Shown here piece after piece: positions 1 to 7,966 of a stretch of 64,000 nucleotides of DNA (its first letter is position 1; every line of letters begins with the position of its first letter). Below the pieces are notes generated by a model. It ran no database searches and had not been told where the DNA came from. It was given only the letters and a program-made list of their open reading frames with translations. This DNA comes from Streptomyces sp. WAC 01529 (lineage in GTDB: Bacteria; Actinomycetota; Actinomycetes; Streptomycetales; Streptomycetaceae): positions 3,235,001 to 3,299,000 of the forward strand of contig NZ_CP029617.1 in the NCBI RefSeq assembly GCF_003945545.1. Reading direction: 5' to 3'. The position numbers and the translations under genes are program-made.

Positions 1-2
1 GG

Positions 3-815
3 CTGCGCACCCGCTACGGCTTCGAGGGCGGCACCGACATAAGCCGCGCCAAGGCCCAGCACATGTACATGAACGCGCTGGTCCGCAAGCTCCGCGAGAA
101 CACCGGCCTGACCAGCCCCAACCAGCTGCGCAAGCTCGCCGAGGAGGCGACGAACGCGCTGAAGGTCGACGACGGCCTCGGCACGATCAAGAAGCTCTAC
201 GACCTCGGCAACGAGCTGAAGAAGGTCTCCCCGTCACGTACGACGATGACGACCATGCCCTTCGAGTACGTCGGCGCCCGCGTCATCCCCAAGCCCGGCG
301 ATGCCGAGCAGCTCTTCCGGCTCGTGCGCGACGACATCCCGCTGGACGGAAAGGGCAGGAAGAAGCCGGCCAAGGAGAAGCTCTCGGACGATCCGGCGGC
401 CGACGACGCCCAGATCGGGATCCAGGTCCAGAACGGCACGCGGACCGCCACCGAGCCCCCGGCGTCCGGCCGGGCGAACACGGTGGCGCAGCTCCTCACC
501 GGCAAGGGCTTCACCAAGGCGACCCCGGACACGACGACCGTCCTGACCGAGGACAGGACGGTCATCCGCTACCCCAGCGCCGAGCTGGAGGGCGACGCCC
601 AGCGGGTCGCCAAGTCGCTGGGCCTTCCGCTCAGTTCGGTGAAGAAGTCGACGGACGTCTCCGGTGTCACGCTGGTCGTCGGCGCCGACTGGCGCGAGGG
701 CGAGAAGCCGCCCAAGGCGCCGAAGAAGGACGACAGGACGCCGGAGTCGGCGGACGCGCTCAGCGGCTCCGACAAGAAGGCCTGCATGAAGGTGGACCCG
801 GACTTCACCTGGTAG
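3..815 (+). CDS. LCP (LytR-CpsA-Psr) family protein, C-terminal part (5' end outside window)
   Basis: The reading frame is open from base 3 and runs off the left edge, so only the C-terminal part is visible. The first residues (LRTRYGFEGGTDISRAKAQ) match the conserved end of the LCP catalytic domain, where an arginine and a following R-x-Q segment close the lipid-pyrophosphate pocket. The middle contains the basic helical segment typical of the domain end. From about base 420 a LytR_C domain begins (IGIQVQNGT), a region of unknown role found behind many actinobacterial LCP domains. LCP enzymes transfer undecaprenyl-linked glycopolymers onto peptidoglycan at the outer membrane face. Two more LCP genes follow, which suggests a cell-envelope polymer locus. 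The internal ATG at 63 is not the true start. Confidence 0.9.
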   Translation: MRTRYGFEGGTDISRAKAQHMYMNALVRKLRENTGLTSPNQLRKLAEEATNALKVDDGLGTIKKLYDLGNELKKVSPSRTTMTTMPFEYVGARVIPKPGDAEQLFRLVRDDIPLDGKGRKKPAKEKLSDDPAADDAQIGIQVQNGTRTATEPPASGRANTVAQLLTGKGFTKATPDTTTVLTEDRTVIRYPSAELEGDAQRVAKSLGLPLSSVKKSTDVSGVTLVVGADWREGEKPPKAPKKDDRTPESADALSGSDKKACMKVDPDFTW

Positions 816-835
816 CCCCGCCGGCCCCCGAGGGT

Positions 836-859
836 GGCCCCCCGCGCACGCGAGGGGCC
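836..859. terminator. Hairpin between convergent genes
   Basis: GGCCCC and GGGGCC arms with a CGC/GCG inner stem flank a short loop, immediately after the LCP stop and before the stop of the convergent glycosyltransferase. It fits a bidirectional intrinsic terminator of the GC-rich actinobacterial type without a U tract. Confidence 0.55.
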
Positions 860-861
860 GT

Positions 862-1902
862 TCAGGCCTCCTGGGTCTCCCCCAGGACGGCCGGGCGGCG
901 CGAGGCGATGACCTTCCTGGCCAGCGAGCGCGGGCTGGTGAGGAAGCCCCAGCCCCACGACATGTGCATGGTCGCCAGCGCCACCGGGATCTGGAGGCGC
1001 GCCTTCAGCGGCAGGCCCTTGCCCGCGGGGACGGAGCCCGCGGTGATCGCCGCGAGGTAGCCGCCGGGGATCACGAAGCCCCACGGCGTGAGCGCCGCGC
1101 CGACCACCAGGCCCGCCGCGATGGCGCAGAGCGCGGTCGGCGGCGCGAGGTAGCGCAGGTTGATGGAGCCCGCGTGGTAGCGGGCGACGACGTGCCGCCA
1201 GCGGCCGTAGTCCTTGTACTGCTTGGCCAGCGCCTTCACGCTCGGCCGCGGGCGGTAGGAGACGAGCAGGTCGGGCGAGAACCAGATCAGGCCGCCGGCC
1301 TCGCGGATGCGGAAGTTCAGCTCCCAGTCCTGGGCGCGGATGAACTCCTCGTTGTAACCGCCCTGCTGTTCGAGGGCCTCGCGGCGGAAGACGCCCAGAT
1401 AGACCGTCTCGGCCTGCTGGGCCTCGCCGCCGGTGTGGAAGGCGGCGTTGCCCACGCCGATCTTCGACGTCATGGCGGCGGCGACCGCGTACTCCCAGTC
1501 GTTCTGGCCCTCGGCGTGCATGATGCCGCCGACGTTCATCGCGCCGGTCTCCTCCAGGAGGCGGACGGCGGTCGTGATGTAGCCCGGCGAGAGCGCGGCG
1601 TGGCCGTCCACGCGCACCACGATCGGGTGACGCGAGGCCTTGATCGCGGCGTTCAGCGCCGCCGGCGTGCGCCCCGTCGGATTGGGGACCGTGTGCACCC
1701 TCGGGTCTTCCCTGACCAGCTCCGCGGCGATCTCGTCCGTGCGGTCGGTGGAGGGGCCGAGGGCGACGACGACCTCCATCTCACCCGCGTACTCCTGACG
1801 CAGGATCGCGTGGACGGCCTCGCGCAGATGCCGCTCCTCGTTGAGGACGGGCATGATCACGGATACGGCGGGCGGCTGCGCCTCAGACTTCGCGTTCATC
1901 AC
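862..1902 (-). CDS. Family 2 glycosyltransferase, membrane associated
   Basis: A 346-residue protein. Residues 12-180 form a GT-A (GT2) domain: it opens with VSVIMPVLNEERHL, has a DRTDEI segment, and VVRVDGHA in the place of the metal-binding DxD. The acceptor half carries AQDWELNFRI, an ED/QDW-type motif. Hydrophobic stretches at about 255-290 (TALCAIAAGLVVGAAL and following) suggest C-terminal membrane segments. Such enzymes add sugars to lipid carriers or wall polymers. Its neighbours on both sides are LCP ligases, so a step in making a wall glycopolymer is likely, but the donor and acceptor cannot be read from sequence. It is convergent with the upstream LCP gene and divergent from the next one. 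Confidence 0.88.
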   Translation of the reverse strand: MMNAKSEAQPPAVSVIMPVLNEERHLREAVHAILRQEYAGEMEVVVALGPSTDRTDEIAAELVREDPRVHTVPNPTGRTPAALNAAIKASRHPIVVRVDGHAALSPGYITTAVRLLEETGAMNVGGIMHAEGQNDWEYAVAAAMTSKIGVGNAAFHTGGEAQQAETVYLGVFRREALEQQGGYNEEFIRAQDWELNFRIREAGGLIWFSPDLLVSYRPRPSVKALAKQYKDYGRWRHVVARYHAGSINLRYLAPPTALCAIAAGLVVGAALTPWGFVIPGGYLAAITAGSVPAGKGLPLKARLQIPVALATMHMSWGWGFLTSPRSLARKVIASRRPAVLGETQEA

Positions 1903-2049
1903 GCGTCACGTTACCGCGAATGGGGGACACGGACGCGCGCCGTCCGGGTCGCTACCCCGGGCCGCATTTCGTATGGGCTTACGTTTCTCGGGTCCCCCAG
2001 GCCGCCACCCACCCCCAGCCAAGCCCGTCTCCGCGGAGGTGTCCCCCAC

Positions 2050-3534
2050 GTGCCCCCACCGCCCCGCTACCCCGCTCCCCCGCCGCGCCGCCCGCATCCG
2101 CAGGGCCGCAGGCCGCCCGCGCGCAGGACCGCGGGGCGGGGCAAGCGGCGGCCGCGCTGGGCGATGCGGGTGGCGACCACGTGCTCCGTGGCGGTGCTCG
2201 CGGCGGCCGGGATCGGGCACACGGTGGTCACCAGCCTCGACACCGGCATCAAGCGGGTGGACGCCTTCAGGGACATGAAGAACCGGCCGGCCTCCGGCAA
2301 CGGCATGAACGTCCTGCTCGTCGGCACCGACGGCCGCGACAAGATCACCCCGGAGGACAAGCAGAAGTACCGCCTGGGCGGCGCGCCCTGCCACTGCACG
2401 GACACGATCATGATCGTGCACATCTCGGAGGACAGGGACCGCGCGAGCGTCGTGAGCCTGCCCCGTGACTCGTACGCCGATCTGCCCCCGCACACCGACC
2501 AGAACAGCGGCAAGCAGCACCGCGCGCACCCCAACAAGATCAACGCGGCGTACGCGGAGGGCGGGCCGAACCTCACGGTGCGGACCGTCGAGCACATGAC
2601 GAAGGTCAAGATCGACCACTATCTGGAGGTCGACTTCACCAGCTTCATCAAGACCGTCGACGTGCTCGGCGGCGTGGAGATCTGCACGGCCAAGCCGCTG
2701 AAGGACTCGCACACGGGCCTCAACCTGGCGGTCGGCACGCACGCCATGAACGGCGGCGAGGCGCTTCAGTACGTACGTTCGCGCTATGTCGACGGGGCCT
2801 CCGACCTCGGCCGGATGCACCGCCAGCAGCGGTTCCTCGCGGCGCTCATCGCGAAGGCGACCAGCAGCGGCGTGCTGCTGAATCCGGTCAAGTTCCGTGA
2901 CGTGACGCTGACGCTGCTCGGCTCGGTGCGGGCGGACAAGGGCTTCGGGACGAGCGACATGCTGGACCTCGGGCGGGCGATGCGGGGCTTCTCGCCGTCG
3001 TCGTCGGAGTTCACGACCGTGCCGCTGAGCGACAGGGGGCAGGTCCTGCCGGGCATCGGCTCGACGCTGAAGTGGCACCCGGAGAAGTCCGCGAAGCTCT
3101 TCAAGGCCCTGCGCGAGGACCGGCCGCTCGCGCCGCACCGCGTCAGGTCCAAGCACGCGCTGGTGGACGTCTCGCCGCAGCAGATCCGGGTGCAGGTGGA
3201 CAACGGCACGGGGACGCCGGGGCTCGGCAAGCGGGTCGACGCGGAGCTGCGGGCGACCGGGTTCCGTACGACGGGGCTGCCCGCGGACGTGCCGAACGCG
3301 GCGAGGGCTCCGGCGCCGCGGACCGTCGTCGCCTACGACCCGCGCTGGGACCGCTCGGCGAAGTCCCTCGCGACGGCCCTGCCGGGCTGCGAGATGCGCA
3401 GGGTGGACGGGCTGGGGGCGACGCTGAAGGTGACCGCGGGGACGGACTTCAAGGCGGTGCGGCCGGTGCGGGCGGAGGACGAGCTGCAAGGGGAGTTCGG
3501 GGTGGTCACGGGCGACCAGGTGGTCTGCCCTTAG
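2050..3534 (+). CDS. LCP family glycopolymer ligase
   Basis: About 494 residues from a GTG start at 2050, chosen because GGAGG lies 10 bases upstream and the frame upstream is antisense to the glycosyltransferase. ATG 2164 is an alternative. A proline- and arginine-rich cytoplasmic tail is followed by one membrane segment (VATTCSVAVLAAAGIGHTVV). The LCP domain then shows NVLLVGTDGRD, CTDTIMIVHI, VSLPRDSY and the closing RYVDGASDLGRMHRQQ, with the arginine and aspartate residues that bind pyrophosphate and metal. The C-terminal third is a LytR_C domain (QQIRVQVDNGTG). The cysteine pair CHC inside the domain is not general in the family. Predicted role: attaching glycopolymers to peptidoglycan outside the membrane. 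Confidence 0.93.
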   Translation: MPPPPRYPAPPPRRPHPQGRRPPARRTAGRGKRRPRWAMRVATTCSVAVLAAAGIGHTVVTSLDTGIKRVDAFRDMKNRPASGNGMNVLLVGTDGRDKITPEDKQKYRLGGAPCHCTDTIMIVHISEDRDRASVVSLPRDSYADLPPHTDQNSGKQHRAHPNKINAAYAEGGPNLTVRTVEHMTKVKIDHYLEVDFTSFIKTVDVLGGVEICTAKPLKDSHTGLNLAVGTHAMNGGEALQYVRSRYVDGASDLGRMHRQQRFLAALIAKATSSGVLLNPVKFRDVTLTLLGSVRADKGFGTSDMLDLGRAMRGFSPSSSEFTTVPLSDRGQVLPGIGSTLKWHPEKSAKLFKALREDRPLAPHRVRSKHALVDVSPQQIRVQVDNGTGTPGLGKRVDAELRATGFRTTGLPADVPNAARAPAPRTVVAYDPRWDRSAKSLATALPGCEMRRVDGLGATLKVTAGTDFKAVRPVRAEDELQGEFGVVTGDQVVCP

Positions 3535-3626
3535 CCGCCGCTTGGTGCCGGGCCCCGAGGGCGTGGCCGCCGCTTGGTGCCGGGACCCGGGGGCGTGGCC
3601 GCCTCCTGGAGACGGGCCCCGGGGCC
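3534..3626. repeat. 32-bp direct tandem repeat after the LCP gene
   Basis: Starting on the last base of the LCP stop codon, a 32-base unit beginning GCCGCCGCTTGGTGCCGGG occurs at 3534 and 3566, and a decayed third copy begins at 3598. It fills the whole gap to the convergent thioesterase gene. The units contain GGGCCC-like short palindromes and could act in transcript ending, but no long perfect hairpin is present. Confidence 0.7.
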
Positions 3627-4175
3627 TCAGTCGTCGAAGCCCTCCGCGGCCCGTGCCTCGCGCAGCTCCTTGATCGCCCGGCGGCGGGCGAGGCGGTGCG
3701 TGCGGCGGATCTGGGCCTCCTGGTAGCGGCGGCGGTCGCGGTCCGTCTCCGGGAGGACCGGCGGGACCGTACGGGGCTTGCCGTCGGCGTCGACCGCGGC
3801 GAAGACGAGGTAGGCGGAGCCCACCTGCTGCGCGGGCGTCGACTCGTTCCAGCGCTCGGCCAGGACCCGGACGCCGACCTCCATGGAGCTGCGTCCGGTC
3901 CAGTTCACCTGGGCTTTCACATGGACGAGGTCTCCTACACGGACCGGCTCCAGGAAGACCATCTCGTCCATCGACGCGGTGACCGCGGGCCCGCCCGAGT
4001 GGCGCCCGGCGACGGCTCCCGCCGCGTCGTCCACCAGTTTCATGATCACACCGCCGTGCACCGTGCCGAGGAGGTTGGTGTCGGCGTGGGTCATGATGTG
4101 GCTGAGCGTGGTGCGGGACGCCGAGGTCGGCTTGCCCGGAATCTCCGATTCCAGACGGGGGGCCTGATCTGTCAT
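3627..4175 (-). CDS. Acyl-CoA thioesterase, hotdog fold
   Basis: A 182-residue protein. The start at 4175 has GGAGGG just upstream on the minus strand. The hotdog core is clear: HIMTHADTNLLGTVHGGVIM holds the N-x-x-G-T-V-H-G-G stretch with the active-site-region histidine and the following helix carrying D-D-A-A. MVFLEPVRVGDLVHVKAQV follows, the usual strand order of the YciA/cytosolic acyl-CoA hydrolase branch. The arginine-rich tail (DRDRRRYQEAQIRRTHRLARRR) is specific to this actinobacterial type. It would hydrolyse acyl-CoA thioesters in the cytoplasm; chain-length preference is unknown. It is convergent with the LCP gene on its left and divergent from the LCP gene on its right. Confidence 0.9.
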   Translation of the reverse strand: MTDQAPRLESEIPGKPTSASRTTLSHIMTHADTNLLGTVHGGVIMKLVDDAAGAVAGRHSGGPAVTASMDEMVFLEPVRVGDLVHVKAQVNWTGRSSMEVGVRVLAERWNESTPAQQVGSAYLVFAAVDADGKPRTVPPVLPETDRDRRRYQEAQIRRTHRLARRRAIKELREARAAEGFDD

Positions 4176-4303
4176 GCCCTCCAGCCTATGCCGGACGTGT
4201 GAGCGAACCTTCCCCGGGCGCTTTGCATCAGCTCTGCAACAGCCCTGGCCCGAAATCCCGACCGCCTGTATGCCGCGCGCTCCGGCATAGCACACTGGGC
4301 CAC

Positions 4304-5644
4304 ATGAGCGATTGGCCAGACGATCAGGCGGGCGGCCGTGGCTACGGCCGCGGCAGCGGGGACTCCCAGCCCGACGGCGCCCGCGTGATGCGGCACGTCC
4401 AGCGCGGGGGGCCCACCCGCCCCGCCGGACCGCCGCCGGGCGGTGTCCCGCAGCAGCCCTCGTACGACGAGTACGGCGACGCGTACGGGAACGGCCAGCC
4501 GTACGGCGACGCCCGCGACGAGGTCTTCGAGCCGCGCACCCCGCGCCGGGACGCGTACGGGCAGAGCTACGACAGCGGCTACAACACCGGCCAGGTCTAC
4601 GGCCAGCCCGCCGGCGCCGGCCGGGGCGGCGACGGCCAGCCGCCGCGCACCGCGCGCCCCGCGCCGAACTGGCGGCGCCGCATCAAGATCGGCTCGATCA
4701 CCCTCGTGTCCGTGCTGCTCGTGACGTCCGTCGCCACGTACTTCTGGGCCGACGGCAAGCTCAAGCGCGAGGTCGACCTCTCCAAGGTCATCGAGCGGCC
4801 CGAGGGCGGCGCGGGCACGAACTACCTGATCGTGGGCTCGGACAGCCGTGAGGGCATGTCCGACGAGGAGAAGAAGAAGCTCCACACGGGCTCCGCCGAG
4901 GGCAAGCGCACGGACTCGATGATGATCCTGCACGTCGCGGACGACGGCGGGAACACGATGATCTCGCTGCCGCGCGACTCGAACGTGACGATCCCGTCCT
5001 TCAAGGGCGCCGAGTCCGGCAAGCTCTACCCGAACCAGGGCCGCCAGGTGAAGCTGAACGCCGCGTACGCGGAGGACGGCCCCGAGCTGCTCGTGCGGAC
5101 CGTCGAGTACAACACCGGACTGCGCATCGACCACTACGCCGAGATCGGCTTCGGCGGCTTCGCCAAGATCGTGGACGCGGTCGGCGGCGTGGAGATGGAC
5201 ATCCCCAAGGGCTTCAAGGACAAGAAGTCCGGCGCCGACTTCGAGGCGGGCAAGCAGACGCTCGACGGCGAGCAGGCGCTCGCCTTCGTCCGTACGCGGT
5301 ACGCGCTCCCGGGCAGCGACCTGGACCGTACGAAGAACCAGCAGAAGTTCCTCGCGGCCCTCGCCAACCAGGCGGCGACGCCGGGGACCGTCATGAACCC
5401 GTTCAAGCTCTACCCCACGATGGGCGCGGGCCTGGACACGCTGATCGTCGACAAGGACATGGGCCTGATGGACGTGGCGTCCATGTTCTGGGCGATGAAG
5501 GGCGTCACGGGCGGCGACGGCAAGTCCATGAACATGCCGCTCGCGGGCACGTCCGGCGGCAATCTCCTGTGGGACAAGGCCAAGGTCAAGCAGCTCGTCA
5601 ATCAGCTCAACAACGACGAGAAGGTGACGGTCGAGGGGGGCTGA
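4304..5644 (+). CDS. LCP family glycopolymer ligase with Tyr/Gly-rich cytoplasmic tail
   Basis: A 446-residue protein. ATG 4304 begins MSDWPDDQAGG; upstream in-frame codons lie in sequence with non-coding character. Residues 1-125 are a disordered cytoplasmic tail rich in Y, G, Q and D (DEYGDAYGNGQPYGDARDE). A single membrane anchor follows (ITLVSVLLVTSVATYFW). The LCP domain shows NYLIVGSDSREG, RTDSMMILHV, MISLPRDSNV, KLNAAYAEDGPELL and FVRTRYALPGSDLDRTKNQQ, so the catalytic arginines and aspartates are present. There is no LytR_C domain, unlike the other two LCP proteins here. The tail resembles those of Streptomyces division- and growth-zone membrane proteins and may mediate localisation; that is inference. 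Confidence 0.93.
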   Translation: MSDWPDDQAGGRGYGRGSGDSQPDGARVMRHVQRGGPTRPAGPPPGGVPQQPSYDEYGDAYGNGQPYGDARDEVFEPRTPRRDAYGQSYDSGYNTGQVYGQPAGAGRGGDGQPPRTARPAPNWRRRIKIGSITLVSVLLVTSVATYFWADGKLKREVDLSKVIERPEGGAGTNYLIVGSDSREGMSDEEKKKLHTGSAEGKRTDSMMILHVADDGGNTMISLPRDSNVTIPSFKGAESGKLYPNQGRQVKLNAAYAEDGPELLVRTVEYNTGLRIDHYAEIGFGGFAKIVDAVGGVEMDIPKGFKDKKSGADFEAGKQTLDGEQALAFVRTRYALPGSDLDRTKNQQKFLAALANQAATPGTVMNPFKLYPTMGAGLDTLIVDKDMGLMDVASMFWAMKGVTGGDGKSMNMPLAGTSGGNLLWDKAKVKQLVNQLNNDEKVTVEGG

Positions 5645-5814
5645 GGCCGCGGGCCGGGGTGGCTTGGGCCGCGGGCCGGGGGCGGCTTGGGTCGCGGGCC
5701 GGGGACGCGCTCGGAAGTGGCGTACCCCGAACGGGCCCGCCCGGCGCGAACCTGCGGCTCCGGCGTGCCACGGTGGTGCGAACTGCTGCCGCCGCCGATG
5801 TCCGGAGCCCTGCC

Positions 5815-7011
5815 ATGGCAGACCTACAGGACGAGATCAACGCCACCGCCGAGGCGGGGGAACTCGACCAGTCCCCCGCACGGCCCGACCCTCACGCCGA
5901 GCCGCTTCCCGAAGGGGAGCCCGGGCTCGGTCCCGACGCCGAGTCCGATGCTGAGCCCGATGTCGAGTCCGATGTCGAGCCCGATGCCGACTCGCTGCAC
6001 GCCGACGATCCGCTCGCGCGGGCCCGGGCCGTGCTCACCGCGCATCCCGTAGCCGACGGGTACAGCGGTCTGCCGGGAGCGCTGCGCGACCTTCCCTGGT
6101 ACGACTTCGAGACCGGCGACAGCGGCCTGGAGAGCGACCTGCCGCGGCTGCGCGCCGGGCGGGTCGGGGCGCAGTTCTGGTCCGTACACGTGCCCGACTG
6201 GCTCGGCGCCGACCGGGTCGTGCGGGCGACGCTCGAACAGATCGACCTCGTGAAGCACGTGGTCGGCGCCCACTCCGAGGGGCTGCGCCTTGCCCGCGAC
6301 GCCTCCGAGGCCACCGATGCCCGCAACTGCGGCCGCATCGCCACGCTGATCGGCCCCGCCCGGGGCGCCGCGCTCGGCGACTCGCTGGGCACGCTGCGCG
6401 CGCTGCACAGCCTGGGCGTGTGCGCGGTGACCCTCTGCGGCACGTCCTGGGCGGGCGCGTCCGGGCTGAGCGCGTTCGGCGAGGAGGTCGTACGGGAGAT
6501 GAACCGGCTCGGCGTCCTCGCCGACCTCTCCGGCGCCTCCGAGGCGACCGTGCGGCGCGTGCTCGCCATCTCCAAGGCGCCGGTGATCTTCACCCGGTCC
6601 GGGGCCGGTGCCGTGCGCGACCACCCGGACAACCTCTCCGACGAACTGCTCACCGAGGTGGGTGCCGCCAAGGGCCTGTGCCTGGTGCCGCTGGCCGCGG
6701 AGCGGACCGGTCCCTCGGTGCGCGACGTGGCGGACCACCTCGATCACGTACGCGGCGTCGCGGGGCCGGAGTGCGTCGGCCTCTCGGGGACGTACGACAC
6801 CCCGGACGAGCATCCGGACGACCTCGCCGATCCGTCGGGTTACCCGCGACTGATCGCCGAGCTGATCGAACGCGGCTGGTCCGAGGCCGACTTGGCGCTG
6901 CTCACCTGGGGCAACGTCCAACGCGCCCTGCGTGGCGCCGACTTCACGGCACGGGCCACGCGGGAGCGCAGGACGGCTTCGACGGCGACGATAGAGCACC
7001 TGGACGGCTGA
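5815..7011 (+). CDS. M19 (renal dipeptidase) family homologue lacking the catalytic metal ligands (pseudo-enzyme)
   Basis: A 398-residue protein. Residues 1-65 are an acidic tail with a repeated (E/D)-(S/P)-D pattern. Residues 70-398 align along their length with the intact dipeptidase at 13612-14841 (shared segments: [43 protein letters not shown]). Every metal ligand is changed: DGHND becomes DGYSG (81-85), the bridging glutamate is Ala182, the two later histidines are Gly240 and Arg261, and GGDYDG becomes SGTYDT. About 55 residues are missing before the VADHLDHVRGVAG segment. The frame is intact and codon use is normal, so this is not a decaying gene. It probably has a binding or regulatory role, not peptidase activity. 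Confidence 0.85.
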   Translation: MADLQDEINATAEAGELDQSPARPDPHAEPLPEGEPGLGPDAESDAEPDVESDVEPDADSLHADDPLARARAVLTAHPVADGYSGLPGALRDLPWYDFETGDSGLESDLPRLRAGRVGAQFWSVHVPDWLGADRVVRATLEQIDLVKHVVGAHSEGLRLARDASEATDARNCGRIATLIGPARGAALGDSLGTLRALHSLGVCAVTLCGTSWAGASGLSAFGEEVVREMNRLGVLADLSGASEATVRRVLAISKAPVIFTRSGAGAVRDHPDNLSDELLTEVGAAKGLCLVPLAAERTGPSVRDVADHLDHVRGVAGPECVGLSGTYDTPDEHPDDLADPSGYPRLIAELIERGWSEADLALLTWGNVQRALRGADFTARATRERRTASTATIEHLDG

Positions 7012-7056
7012 CCCGGCGCCCTGCGGCCGCTCGGGTCGGCTCCGGGGCCGCTTCGG

Positions 7057-7494
7057 TCAGGAGATCCTGAGGAGGCAGAACGGGTGCCCGACGGGGTCGG
7101 CGTACACGCGGAAGCCGCGCTTGCCGCCGTCGTCGTCCACGTCCAGGGGGCGCGCGCCCAGGGCGAGCACCTTCTCCTGGGCGGCGTCCATCTCCTCCTC
7201 GGTGCTGCCCGCGTCGAGGTCCAGGTGGACCTGCTGGGCGTTGCGGTCGGCGCGCGGCCACTCGGGCGGGCGCAGGTCGGGCACCCGCTGGAACGAGACC
7301 TTGACGCGTCCGGGGGCCAGGAGGTCGACCCAGTCGTCGTCGCCCTCGATGGTGCCGCCGATGATCGCGGCGTAGAACTCGGCCAGCTCGCGGGGGCGGG
7401 GGCAGTCGAAGACGACGGTGCGCAGGCGGGCGATGGGGGCGGGGTCGGTGCTGTCGGTGCTGTGGGTGCTGTGGGGGTCGTACTGGTCGACCAT
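7057..7494 (-). CDS. VOC superfamily (glyoxalase/bleomycin-resistance-like) protein
   Basis: A 145-residue protein with a strong AGGAGG ribosome site before ATG 7494. It carries the single vicinal-oxygen-chelate pattern VVFDCPRPRELAEFYAAIIGG near the N-terminus and ends with the usual VYADPVGHPFCL strand. QQVHLDLDAG supplies the central histidine. Proteins of this branch are cytosolic and often dimeric; substrates are usually unknown. It lies 13 bases downstream of a close paralogue, so the two are almost certainly co-transcribed and arose by tandem duplication. The first 20 residues (repeated HST/DST) are extra relative to the paralogue and may be disordered. Confidence 0.85.
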   Translation of the reverse strand: MVDQYDPHSTHSTDSTDPAPIARLRTVVFDCPRPRELAEFYAAIIGGTIEGDDDWVDLLAPGRVKVSFQRVPDLRPPEWPRADRNAQQVHLDLDAGSTEEEMDAAQEKVLALGARPLDVDDDGGKRGFRVYADPVGHPFCLLRIS

Positions 7495-7507
7495 GGGCTC
7501 CTCCTTC

Positions 7508-7870
7508 TCAGCAGGCACAGAGGCAGAACGGGTGCCCCGCCGGGTCGGCGTAAACACGCCAGTTGCGATCACGGTCGGCGGCGTCGAGGACCGTGGCGCC
7601 GAGCGCGAGGGCCTGCTCCTCGGCGGCGTCCATGTCCTCCACCGTGAGGTCCAGGTGGAACTGCTGCGACCCGTCGGGCGCGGGCCACTTCGGTGGTACG
7701 TACCCGGGGGCCTCCTGGAAGGCCAGGGCCGTGCCGCCGTGGCCCGTGAGGTCGACCCAGCCCTCGTCGGCGGGGGTGGGGGTGCCGCCGATGACCGCGG
7801 CGTAGAACTCCGCGAGGGCGAGCGGGTCGGGACAGTCCAGGACGACGACACCGAGCTTGGCGAAAGCCAT
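7508..7870 (-). CDS. VOC superfamily (glyoxalase-like) protein, first gene of a tandem pair
   Basis: A 120-residue protein beginning MAFAKLGVVVLDCPDPLALAEFYAAVIGG, with QQFHLDLTV in the middle and VYADPAGHPFCL at the end: the same beta-alpha-beta-beta-beta layout as the gene that follows. It is first in the operon and divergent from a CGNR zinc-finger gene; the 96-base gap holds a set of inverted repeats that look like an operator. The function is not predictable beyond a small-molecule-binding or metal-dependent enzyme fold. The C-terminus (CLCAC) is unusually cysteine-rich. Confidence 0.85.
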   Translation of the reverse strand: MAFAKLGVVVLDCPDPLALAEFYAAVIGGTPTPADEGWVDLTGHGGTALAFQEAPGYVPPKWPAPDGSQQFHLDLTVEDMDAAEEQALALGATVLDAADRDRNWRVYADPAGHPFCLCAC

Positions 7871-7892
7871 GGTTTCTCCAGGTCTGCTGATG

Positions 7893-7932
7893 CGGGGTTA
7901 CTGCATAACCCCGTATAACCGGTAACCGTTAC
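7893..7932. promoter_or_regulatory. Inverted-repeat operator cluster between the VOC pair and the CGNR regulator
   Basis: Two inverted repeats sit side by side. The first is a perfect 8-bp repeat, CGGGGTTA at 7893-7900 and TAACCCCG at 7906-7913, around CTGCA. The second is GTAAC-C-GTTAC at 7922-7932. A further GTAAC half-site lies at 7953-7957, just before the CGNR start. A shared GTTA(C)/GTAAC half-site in a divergent promoter region fits binding by a dimeric regulator, possibly the CGNR protein itself. The repeats are directly visible; the binding is inferred. Confidence 0.55.
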
Positions 7933-7966
7933 TTCATGCTCCCCCAGAAGCGGTAACGTCGCAACC

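Noticed and set aside
964..2049. Long plus-strand extension of the second LCP gene
   Set aside because: It is antisense to the glycosyltransferase gene; the GTG at 2050 with GGAGG marks the real start.
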